This document shows positions 56,387-63,718 of a stretch of DNA of 64,000 bases, in pieces. Below the pieces are notes generated by a model, which was not told the DNA's origin, made no database searches, and worked only from the letters and a program-made list of their open reading frames with translations. Made by a program: the position numbers and the translations under genes. This DNA is from Aneurinibacillus uraniidurans. Its GTDB lineage: Bacteria > Bacillota > Bacilli > Aneurinibacillales > Aneurinibacillaceae. Within the stretch, counting starts at the first letter, position 1; each line of letters begins with the position of its first letter. The stretch lies in assembly GCF_028471905.1 (NCBI RefSeq), contig NZ_CP116902.1, forward strand, positions 452,001 to 516,000, read 5' to 3'.

Positions 56387-57979
56387 ATGAAAAAAATGAA
56401 ATTTTCTTTGCAACATTTAATTGTATTTGTCGCTCTTTTAACATTTATTTTTACTCTCGGCAGCAGTTTATGGAGTGGTTATAGTACTGATAAACAAGCG
56501 CTTATTACAAATACCTTAGAAACCAATCGTGTATATGCTCAAAAACTCGCAAAAACAACAAATATTTTTTTGAAATCGACGATGCAAACTTTACAATACA
56601 GTTCCAAGGATATTGCTCCTTTTATGAATAAGGATGAGGGAAAACTTCTTCATGAGGCGAATCGTTTAAAAATACAGACAAATATTTTTAACTCTGTGAT
56701 CATCGCGAATGCTGAAGGTAGAATTTTAGCTACATCACCCCAGTCTCTGCATATAAAAAACAAAATGCTCACATCGCCTGGCGGTCAGCAAGCTTTAAAA
56801 GAAAGAAAGCCGCTTATCTCAAAACCATATACTGCCATAATAGGAAAACTTGTTATCTTTATTTCATATCCCATTACCGATGAAAAGGGAAACTATCTTG
56901 GGCTAGTGGGGGGGACGCTTTATTTGAAGGAAACGAATGCATTGAATGAACTGCTAGGACAGCATTTTTATAAAGATGGTTCCTATGTTTATGTAGTAGA
57001 TGGGGATGGCCGCATTATTTATCATCAGGATCCTACCCGAGTCAACGATCTTGTAGCAGAAAATCATGTCGTTCAAAAGCTTATAAAAGGAAAGAGTGGA
57101 GCTGAACGAGTGATAAATACGAAAAGCAAAGACATGCTTGCTGGGTATGCATATGTTCCAATTGCGGATTGGGGAATCGTTTCACAGCGTCCAATAGAGA
57201 TGGCATTAGCACCTGCTACGAATATGATTAATGAAATGATAAAAAAATCACTTCCTTTCTTACTCGTATCGCTACTAGTTATTTGGTGGATTTCTAAGAA
57301 GATTGCTCAACCTTTGCATCAATTGGCGCATTATACTGAGAACAGCACAGAATTTAATCAAGAAAAAAGCATAGAGAATGTATCTGCCTGGTACTATGAA
57401 GCGATTCAATTGAAGAAATCCCTTCTGCACAGCTTAGCTTTCTTGCATGATAGAATTAATGATTTTATGTATCAGTCTACAACTGATCCATTAACAAATC
57501 TCACAAATCGCCGAACAATGGATGAAAGAATGAAGAAATGGACAGAAAGCAGCACGCCTTTTTCATTAATCTTATTGGATATCGATCACTTCAAGAGTAT
57601 TAATGATACGTATGGACATTCTGCAGGGGATGAAGTTTTGATATTGTTAGCGAAAAACATGAGAGAAGTTACGCGGGAGCAGGATGTATGCTGTCGTTTC
57701 GGAGGAGAGGAGTTTCTGATCCTTCTTCCTTATACGGGGAAAAATGAAGCCTCTAAGGTAGCGGAACGATTACGAAGGAGTATGGAAACAAGCACAAGTT
57801 CATTTGGCGAGGTTGTAACCATTTCAGCGGGGATTTCTTCTTATCCTGATTGTACAGCTGAAATAACAAAACTAATCGAGTTAGCAGATGAATGTTTGTA
57901 TAAAGCTAAAAAAAGCGGAAGGAATCGTACGATTGTATTTGAGAATTCTACTAGCACGCAGAACAGTGCCCCCTATTAG
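56387..57979 (+). CDS. diguanylate cyclase with extracellular dCache sensor
   Basis: A 530-residue membrane-bound c-di-GMP synthase. One N-terminal membrane segment (residues 10-32), an extracellular double Cache sensor of about 240 residues, a second membrane segment near 288-305 and a cytoplasmic GGDEF domain. The active-site motif is GGEEF at residues 439-443. An inhibitory-site RxxD (REQD, 430-433) stands five residues before it, so product feedback is likely. DIDHFKSINDTYGHSAGDEVL is the nucleotide-binding segment. The signal sensed is unknown. It pairs functionally, not genetically, with the HD-GYP gene near 4 kb. Confidence 0.95.
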   Translation: MKKMKFSLQHLIVFVALLTFIFTLGSSLWSGYSTDKQALITNTLETNRVYAQKLAKTTNIFLKSTMQTLQYSSKDIAPFMNKDEGKLLHEANRLKIQTNIFNSVIIANAEGRILATSPQSLHIKNKMLTSPGGQQALKERKPLISKPYTAIIGKLVIFISYPITDEKGNYLGLVGGTLYLKETNALNELLGQHFYKDGSYVYVVDGDGRIIYHQDPTRVNDLVAENHVVQKLIKGKSGAERVINTKSKDMLAGYAYVPIADWGIVSQRPIEMALAPATNMINEMIKKSLPFLLVSLLVIWWISKKIAQPLHQLAHYTENSTEFNQEKSIENVSAWYYEAIQLKKSLLHSLAFLHDRINDFMYQSTTDPLTNLTNRRTMDERMKKWTESSTPFSLILLDIDHFKSINDTYGHSAGDEVLILLAKNMREVTREQDVCCRFGGEEFLILLPYTGKNEASKVAERLRRSMETSTSSFGEVVTISAGISSYPDCTAEITKLIELADECLYKAKKSGRNRTIVFENSTSTQNSAPY

Positions 57980-58002
57980 ATAACTTGACTCTGTTTTGTA
58001 AT

Positions 58003-58045
58003 AAAAGCCTGACATCTTCCTTATAGGATCGTATGTCAGGCTTTT
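58003..58045 (+). terminator. terminator after the diguanylate cyclase gene (related set)
   Basis: AAAAGCCTGACAT (58003-58015) pairs with ATGTCAGGCTTTT, with an inner TCCT/AGGA stem around TATA. It is the most regular member of the set. Confidence 0.9.
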
Positions 58046-58065
58046 ATATGTTTCTATAGGGGCTC

Positions 58066-58410
58066 CTATATACTACAGCCGCAGCCTCCGCTTGAGCAGG
58101 ATGGCGCAATCTCTTCTAGGCGACCAATTGGAAACGCTTTTTCTTCGTCTGAAGAGCGGAAGTGGCCCCATGCCATAACGCCGTTCAGGTAGCGGACAAA
58201 AAACGGTTCCTCATAGCCGATCACGATATATTCCTGACCGGACATATAATCATCTGGATCAAGCAGATAAGAGCGGGCCATAAAAAATTTTGATTCGAGA
58301 ATCGATGCTTCCGAAATATATCCAGCCTGGTATTTACGCATGCTTTCCTGCCGAAGCTTCTGCATCTCGGCTTGTAGCTGTTGTTGAGTCATTTCGCTGT
58401 AGCGAATCAT
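58066..58410 (-). CDS. YfhH-like protein (DUF1811)
   Basis: A 114-residue soluble protein. The family order is visible: RYSEMTQQQLQAEMQKLRQE, a helical part with ARSYLLDPDDYMSGQEY and VRYLNGVMAWGHFRSSDEEKAFPIGRLEEI. YfhH is a small Bacillales protein of unknown function. Unusual is the cysteine-rich tail SCSSGGCGCSI, which could bind metal or form disulfides. ATG 58410 follows AGGAGG on the minus strand; a start at 58461 lies within the next terminator. Confidence 0.75.
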   Translation of the reverse strand: MIRYSEMTQQQLQAEMQKLRQESMRKYQAGYISEASILESKFFMARSYLLDPDDYMSGQEYIVIGYEEPFFVRYLNGVMAWGHFRSSDEEKAFPIGRLEEIAPSCSSGGCGCSI

Positions 58411-58459
58411 ATGTGAACCTCCTATTCGAGTAGCTAATACCGTTAGTATAGCATAATGC

Positions 58460-58511
58460 AAACGAGGCTGCCCCAGTCGCTGTGCTACAGCTTTTGGGGC
58501 AGCCTCGTTTG
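58460..58511 (-). terminator. terminator after the CotF-like gene pair
   Basis: AAACGAGGCTGCCCC (58460-58474) pairs perfectly with GGGGCAGCCTCGTTT (58496-58510). Read on the minus strand it follows the stop of the gene at 58518, ending the cotF-like transcript. Confidence 0.85.
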
Positions 58512-58517
58512 TTAGTG

Positions 58518-58856
58518 TTATTGCATCTGTCCGCTATACGGAATCTGAGAGAGATAGCTGTTGAATTTCTGATACGCTTGATCGAGCTTCGGCTGCTGGG
58601 CAGCTTCAAGTGTATATATCCCTTGCTGGAACATGACATTATAGATGTCACGTGCGCACTGGTGCGTTTCTGTCAGGCACGTCATGATAGCTTGATGCAA
58701 GGAATCGTGACTTGCCTCACGTGTTGCGATGTTGAAGCCATCTGTTAAATACTTTTCAGTCGACAGAATGTCTGTGATGCGATCCATATCAGACATAGTT
58801 GTACCACTTGACTGTGCAGCCGGAGTTTTTGGATTTCCGATTTGTGTGTTTGGCAT
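58518..58856 (-). CDS. CotF-like spore coat protein
   Basis: A 112-residue protein with the coat F fold: two or more helices with TDILSTEKYLTDGFNIATREA, then HQAIMTCLTETHQCARDIYNVMFQQG and a terminal helix ending in YSGQMQ. CotF relatives lie in the spore coat of Bacillales; some are involved in hydrophobic surface or coat assembly. The N terminus is Pro/Thr/Ser-rich and disordered. AAGGAGG precedes the start. It follows a second, similar gene by 12 bases. Confidence 0.85.
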   Translation of the reverse strand: MPNTQIGNPKTPAAQSSGTTMSDMDRITDILSTEKYLTDGFNIATREASHDSLHQAIMTCLTETHQCARDIYNVMFQQGIYTLEAAQQPKLDQAYQKFNSYLSQIPYSGQMQ

Positions 58857-58868
58857 GCCGATTCCTCC

Positions 58869-59150
58869 TTATTGTGCTGGCAGTGATGCTGTTACGGAAT
58901 TGTTGTTGTTCTGGCAGTGTTGAAGCAGCGTATTATAATGGCGCTGGTGCATCTGACCAGCCTGATCAATGATCTGTTTGATCTGCGGGTCGGTACATTC
59001 CTGTGCGTAGTGACTGCATTTTTTTGCGGCGACGAGCAGCCAGTTCATTTGGTCTTCTAAATAACCGAGGTCTTTTCCCGTAATTACTTGCGGTGGGGTG
59101 GTTAACATTGGTTGTTGAGCCTGACTTTGGCCTGTCATTTGTTGCTGCAT
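58869..59150 (-). CDS. CotF-like spore coat protein, shorter paralogue
   Basis: A 93-residue protein with a Gln-rich N terminus (MQQQMTGQSQAQQP), then LEDQMNWLLVAAKKCSHYAQECTDPQIKQIIDQAGQMHQRHYNTLLQHC, a shorter variant of the coat F helical pair with the CxxxHYxxxC-type arrangement. ATG 59150 follows AAAGGAG; the frame extends upstream to 59216 without another good site. It is the first gene of a two-gene coat operon on the minus strand. Confidence 0.8.
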   Translation of the reverse strand: MQQQMTGQSQAQQPMLTTPPQVITGKDLGYLEDQMNWLLVAAKKCSHYAQECTDPQIKQIIDQAGQMHQRHYNTLLQHCQNNNNSVTASLPAQ

Positions 59151-59193
59151 AATGGATGCTCCTTTCAATCGTAGTGTACAGCTAGTAGTGTGT

Positions 59194-59229
59194 ACAAAAA
59201 AAGCTGACGCATGCACTCATGCGTCAGCC
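59194..59229 (-). terminator. terminator overlapping the end of the P-loop gene
   Basis: GCTGACGCATG pairs with CATGCGTCAGC, and a run of T follows on the minus strand. The stop codon and last codons of the P-loop gene lie inside the hairpin. Confidence 0.85.
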
Positions 59230-60029
59230 ATTGTAAGTTTTGCAATTTGGATGGTAATCGTGTGCAGTTCAATATTCAGATGCTGCACATACGTATCATA
59301 TATATACTGTCGCACGGTTTCTGCGACTGCTGGCAGGGAAGAGCTGCGTCCTGTTTTTAGATGAAGTTCTACTGTGACAGTTGGCAGGTCATTTAGGTGA
59401 ACTTCAATCTTGCCAACTCCTTCTACTTCAGGAACGGCAAGACAGCTCAAGGTTACCAGCTTGCGGAGCACGGTCTCAGCCACATGCATACGTCCACCGC
59501 CAAAATCAGGCTGCACAATCGTCGTCTCGCCAATGACTTCTTTGCGAGCGGAAAAAATCTGCTTACCCTGCTTAATCAAGCGGGAGAAGAAATTCTGATC
59601 TACCTGAATGTGTGGAATCGGAATGACATGCTTACCTTCTGTTTGACGTGTATATAAGGCTGCTTTGATCTGGCTGGATGAGCGAATATCTTCAATGGAA
59701 ATGTACGTCTGAATCGGGCCGACTTCGAGTGCATCGGCAATGCGATTCACCATTTTACGCGATGTACCGAGTAAAAGAATGCGCTCGATGCCGTACGCTC
59801 GAATAGCATCTCGTACTTCTGTTCGATGCTCATCATAGAAAAAAATGGCCCGTTTAACAGCCTGCACGGTTGTTTTCTCATACTTGGCAGATGTACCGCA
59901 TACTTTGCGCCCGCGATAAATCAGCAGGCCATCATCAATAATGGCCTGAATGTTATATTTATGTGCGACCTCAAGAGCGCTTGTGCTTTTGCCCGTTCCA
60001 CTCGGGCCATGCAATGCAAAAACGTCCAT
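59217..60029 (-). CDS. P-loop nucleotide-binding protein with possible Asp23/Gls24-like C-terminal part
   Basis: A 270-residue protein of unknown function. The N terminus has a P-loop ALHGPSGTGKST (GPSGTGKS at residues 8-15). This is followed by LLIYRGRKVCGTSAKYEKTTVQAVK and further on by a serine- and isoleucine-rich middle. The C-terminal part, from about residue 165, contains IGETTIVQPDFGGGRMHVAETVLRKLVTLSCLAVPEVEGVGKIEVHLNDLPTVTVELHLKTG, whose start and central pattern recall Asp23/Gls24 envelope-stress proteins. The combination of a nucleotide-binding fold with such a domain is unusual. It is between the coat genes and proC on the minus strand, 30 bases from proC. Confidence 0.6.
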   Translation of the reverse strand: MDVFALHGPSGTGKSTSALEVAHKYNIQAIIDDGLLIYRGRKVCGTSAKYEKTTVQAVKRAIFFYDEHRTEVRDAIRAYGIERILLLGTSRKMVNRIADALEVGPIQTYISIEDIRSSSQIKAALYTRQTEGKHVIPIPHIQVDQNFFSRLIKQGKQIFSARKEVIGETTIVQPDFGGGRMHVAETVLRKLVTLSCLAVPEVEGVGKIEVHLNDLPTVTVELHLKTGRSSSLPAVAETVRQYIYDTYVQHLNIELHTITIQIAKLTMADA

Positions 60030-60059
60030 ACTGTGTCTCCTTTTGCTGAATAGAAGCGA

Positions 60060-60893
60060 TTATTTGGATGTAATGGAGGACTGGGCGCCCATTTCTTCAG
60101 AACGTTCAGTAGCACGACGGATGCAAGCGCGAATAGCTTCCTGGAAACCATGCTCGGCCAGTACTGCCAGGCCAGCGGCGGTTGTGCCGTTCGGACTCGT
60201 TACATTGCGGCGTAGAACATCCGGCTCAGCACCTGGTTCAAGCAGCATGTTCGCAGCACCGATGATCGTTTGTAGGATGAGACGGCGGGCCACCTCAGGC
60301 GCAAGGCCGATGTCGCGTCCTGCGTCTTCCATTGCTTCTACGAGATAATATACGTAAGCCGGACCACTACCAGACAGTCCAGTAACAGCATGCAGTTCTT
60401 CTTCTTTGACAACTTCTACGATTCCAACCGCTTCAAAAATTGCTGTCGCAATCGCCATATCTTCATCTGTTGCATATTGACCTGGAGCAAGTGCGGTAGC
60501 GGACATGCCGATAGCCGCTGATGTGTTCGGCATAGTGCGAATAACGGCTGCATTATGACCGAGCAGACTGGAGATATAGTCTGTTGGTGTGCCAGCTAGC
60601 ACCGAAATCACGAGTTGATCAGGACGTGTAAATGAACGAATGCCCTCGATTGCCGAGTCCACATCTTTTGGTTTCATAGCCAGTACGAGAATATCGGCTG
60701 TGCGAATGGCTGTTTCTTTGTCGGGTGCGGCAATGCCATAACGAGTAACAAGTTCGGTTATGCGCTCGCTGTTGCCACGGTTGCTCGCGAAAATTTGCTG
60801 AGAGGGCAGCAGTTTTTTCGAGACTAGCCCTGAGATGAGAGCTTCTGCCATGGAGCCTGCGCCGATGAAACAAATGCGTTTTTCCTGAAGCAT
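60060..60893 (-). CDS. proC: pyrroline-5-carboxylate reductase
   Basis: ProC reduces 1-pyrroline-5-carboxylate to proline with NAD(P)H, the last synthetic step. Its 277 residues begin ICFIGAGSMAEALISGL (residues 7-23, the Rossmann motif), with VLAMKPKDVDSAI and the C-terminal GLSGSGPAYVYYLVEAMEDAGRD that forms the active site. It follows proA by 15 bases in a proB-proA-proC order on the minus strand. AAGGAAGG upstream is the ribosome binding site. Confidence 0.95.
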   Translation of the reverse strand: MLQEKRICFIGAGSMAEALISGLVSKKLLPSQQIFASNRGNSERITELVTRYGIAAPDKETAIRTADILVLAMKPKDVDSAIEGIRSFTRPDQLVISVLAGTPTDYISSLLGHNAAVIRTMPNTSAAIGMSATALAPGQYATDEDMAIATAIFEAVGIVEVVKEEELHAVTGLSGSGPAYVYYLVEAMEDAGRDIGLAPEVARRLILQTIIGAANMLLEPGAEPDVLRRNVTSPNGTTAAGLAVLAEHGFQEAIRACIRRATERSEEMGAQSSITSK

Positions 60894-60908
60894 AAGTAGG
60901 TACCTTCC

Positions 60909-62156
60909 TTAACGAATTTGGCCTGCGCCATGAATGATATATTTTGATGATGTGAGCGCTGGAAGTCCCATTGGGCCGCGTGCATGCAGCTTCTGGGTGC
61001 TGATGCCAATTTCGGCCCCGAAGCCGAATTCGAATCCATCGGTAAACCGGGTGGATGCGTTATGGTAAACGGCAGCGGAATCGACGCGAGTGAGAAATGC
61101 ACGTGCATTTTCAGCTGATTCAGTAATGATCGCTTCCGAATGTTTGGTGCTAAAACGGTTAATATGAGCAATCGCTTCTTCAACAGAATCCACGATACCA
61201 ATTGTCATAATGTAATCATTATATTCAGTTGACCAATCTTCGTCCGTCGCAGGGAGGATCGCCAGGTCAGGAGCCAGCTCACGGGTACGTGCGCAGCCAC
61301 GCAGTTCCACATTTTTCTCTGTGAGAGCAGTTAGGATGTCAGTGAGATGCTGCTTGGCCCAGTCTGTATGAACGAGCAATGTTTCAGCGGCATTGCAGAC
61401 GGCTGGCCGTTGTGTTTTGGCGTTGAGTACAATGTTTGTCGCCATGTCCAGCTTTGCGCTTGCATCGAGATAGATGTGGCAGTTACCGGCCCCTGTCTCA
61501 ATAACCGGAACAGATGAATTCTCAACAACAGATCGGATAAGTCCTGCACCACCACGTGGGATGATAACATCGAGATAACCGTTCAAGCGCATCATGCGAT
61601 TTACTTCTTCTCGTGTGCCTTCATCGAGCAGTTGGATGGCTTCAACCGGGATTGCTGTGTCCGTCAGTGCTTCGCGCAAGATGGTAACAAGTGTCCGGTT
61701 AGAATGAAGAGCGGAGGAGCTTCCGCGCAGGACGACTGCGTTGCCTGCTTTTAGGCACAGACCGGCTGCATCTACGGTTACGTTCGGACGCGCTTCATAA
61801 ATGATGCCGATAACGCCGAGCGGAACCCGTACTTTTTCGACCTGCAAGCCATTTGGCAGCTCCCACGCTTCGAGAACATCACCGACTGGATCAGCGAGAG
61901 TCGTAACCTGACGTAGTCCGTCTGCCATATCTTTAATGCGTGCTTCTGTTAAGGTCAGGCGGTCAAGCATGGCATGCGTAATGCCGCTTTCTTTGGCAGC
62001 AGTTGTATCTTGCGTGTTCGCTTCAATAATATGTGCCATATGTGTCTCAAGCGCATCTGCCATGGCGAGAAGCGCTTGATTTTTTTGTTCGGTAGTCAGA
62101 GCTGTCATCGCAGCTGCTGCTTCACGTGCGTGAGTCGCTTTATCGATCAGATTCAT
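60909..62156 (-). CDS. proA: glutamate-5-semialdehyde dehydrogenase (gamma-glutamyl phosphate reductase)
   Basis: ProA reduces gamma-glutamyl phosphate to glutamate semialdehyde with NADPH, the second step of proline synthesis. It is an aldehyde-dehydrogenase-fold protein of 415 residues. Marks are VPLGVIGIIYEARPNVTVDAAGLCLKAGNAVVLRGS and the catalytic cysteine in AVCNAAETLLV. Its start overlaps the proB stop, as usual for proBA. Confidence 0.96.
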   Translation of the reverse strand: MNLIDKATHAREAAAAMTALTTEQKNQALLAMADALETHMAHIIEANTQDTTAAKESGITHAMLDRLTLTEARIKDMADGLRQVTTLADPVGDVLEAWELPNGLQVEKVRVPLGVIGIIYEARPNVTVDAAGLCLKAGNAVVLRGSSSALHSNRTLVTILREALTDTAIPVEAIQLLDEGTREEVNRMMRLNGYLDVIIPRGGAGLIRSVVENSSVPVIETGAGNCHIYLDASAKLDMATNIVLNAKTQRPAVCNAAETLLVHTDWAKQHLTDILTALTEKNVELRGCARTRELAPDLAILPATDEDWSTEYNDYIMTIGIVDSVEEAIAHINRFSTKHSEAIITESAENARAFLTRVDSAAVYHNASTRFTDGFEFGFGAEIGISTQKLHARGPMGLPALTSSKYIIHGAGQIR

Positions 62157-63310
62157 TGAATAATCTCCTCCCGTGTGTCTTCTTTATCTTCTTCCATATA
62201 TAACGTTACCCAGTTGTCGCGGTGAATCGCCTCGATCCGGGACGTTCCAAGTACTTCTTGACAGGCTGGACCAGATTCACCTTTAACCTGGCGAAGTTGA
62301 TTTGCATCATAGCGTACTTCACCTTTGCCAAGGCGGCGGCCCAGTGTATCCCATACTTCTACCACATCACCTGCTAAGAAGCTTCCACCGACGTCTGTGA
62401 TGCCAGATGGTAAGAGACTTTTTCCTCCGTATAGAAGGGCAGAAGCAGCACCCGCGTCGACTTCAATTCGTCCCGCACAGTCCGCATGGAAGGCGATCCA
62501 TTGCTTGTGTGATTTAAGGGAGCCTTGCATTTCGTTACGGAAATACGTCCCTGCTCCTTCGTTTGCGAGAATACGCAGCAGCTTATCGGCTCCATCCCCG
62601 GTTCCAACGAAGATTTCGATGCCAAGGGAGAGAGCAAACTTGGCGGCATTAATTTTCGAGCGCATGCCCCCGGTGCCAACGCTTGAGCCTGCACCGCCTG
62701 CAAGCGCCTCAATCTCCGGTGTAATCTCATGTAGGAGACTGAATTTTCGCGCATGTGGATTTGAGCGAGGGTCCGCATCGTATAAACCGTCTGTATCAGT
62801 TAGGATCATTAGACCATCGGCATGTAGAAATCCGGCCACAAGTGCGGAGAGCATGTCGTTGTCACCAAAGGTTAATTCATCGACAGCCACACAGTCATTT
62901 TCATTAATAATCGGAATCATGCCCCGTTTAAGTAATTCATTCAGCGTATTGTACGCGTTGTGATAACGATTCCGTTTGGCAAAATCGTCTCGTGTCAGCA
63001 GAATTTGTGCGGCGGTTAATCCGTGTATGCCGAGTCCTTCATTGTATGCTTGAATAAGAAGCCCCTGACCAACCGCTGCAGCTGCCTGTTTGCCTTCGAT
63101 AGTTACAGGGCGGGATGGATAACCAAGTGCGGTAAATCCAGCCGCAACTGCTCCGGACGAGACAAGAATGACATCATGCCCTGCCTGGCGCAGAGCTGCG
63201 AGTGCATCCACATGTCCGATTAATTTCTCGTGGGACAGCCCGCCGTTCGGATTGGTAAGAGAACTGCTGCCAATCTTCACTACTATGCGATTTTTCTTTT
63301 TGTTATCCAT
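62153..63310 (-). CDS. proB: glutamate 5-kinase
   Basis: ProB phosphorylates glutamate, the first and usually feedback-inhibited step of proline synthesis. The 385 residues comprise an amino-acid-kinase domain (VVKIGSSSLTN at the start, SSGAVAAGF, ILLTRDDFAKR, TDTDGLYDADPR, and GTGGMRSKINAA) and a C-terminal PUA domain after residue 275. AAAGGAGAG precedes the start. The T-box leader upstream indicates control by uncharged tRNA-Pro. Confidence 0.96.
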   Translation of the reverse strand: MDNKKKNRIVVKIGSSSLTNPNGGLSHEKLIGHVDALAALRQAGHDVILVSSGAVAAGFTALGYPSRPVTIEGKQAAAAVGQGLLIQAYNEGLGIHGLTAAQILLTRDDFAKRNRYHNAYNTLNELLKRGMIPIINENDCVAVDELTFGDNDMLSALVAGFLHADGLMILTDTDGLYDADPRSNPHARKFSLLHEITPEIEALAGGAGSSVGTGGMRSKINAAKFALSLGIEIFVGTGDGADKLLRILANEGAGTYFRNEMQGSLKSHKQWIAFHADCAGRIEVDAGAASALLYGGKSLLPSGITDVGGSFLAGDVVEVWDTLGRRLGKGEVRYDANQLRQVKGESGPACQEVLGTSRIEAIHRDNWVTLYMEEDKEDTREEIIQ

Positions 63311-63341
63311 CCCGATCTCTCCTTTGTTTTATGCCAATAAA

Positions 63342-63600
63342 AAAGCCTTTCGTCCTTATTGAAATAAAAGGACGAAAGGCTAGCTTCCGTGGTACCACCT
63401 TGATTGACGCATGATTGTCGATATGCGCCCGCTCTCCTTTTTGGTAACAGGGTGAGGGAACCCCGGCTAGCTTCATTTGCCAGCACTCAGAGGGAGGTTC
63501 GGACATGCCATACGGCGAATCTCGCAGCCATGGATTCGCTCTCTGATCGCTGGGCGTATGTCGTACTAGTCCTCGTCAACGCATTGTGTATAAGTACTTT
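63342..63600 (-). promoter_or_regulatory. T-box leader (tRNA-Pro) of proBAC
   Basis: A T-box riboswitch on the minus strand. The T-box sequence AAGGTGGTACCACGGAAGCT (reverse complement of 63382-63401) is followed by a terminator hairpin whose arms are AGCCTTTCGTCC and GGACGAAAGGCT (63344-63355 and 63370-63381), with T residues after. Stem I contains GAACCT, where CCT (63495-63497 on the plus strand) stands after GAA as a specifier usually does. CCU reads as proline, as in B. subtilis proBA. The 409-base gap between proB and the last gene is filled by this leader and its promoter. Confidence 0.92.
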
Positions 63601-63601
63601 C

Positions 63602-63630
63602 ATTATGTTGTCCCTTTATCCAATTGTCAA
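63602..63630 (-). promoter_or_regulatory. SigA-type promoter of the proBAC T-box transcript
   Basis: On the minus strand a perfect TTGACA (63625-63630), a 17-base spacer and CATAAT (63602-63607) lie directly upstream of the T-box leader. Confidence 0.8.
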
Positions 63631-63718
63631 GCCAGCGTAAAAAATTGTAGATTGCATAATCTGTCAATCACTGCACACGCTAGTAAATGATTCTTTGGGA
63701 AGAAACGGGGGAACTGCC

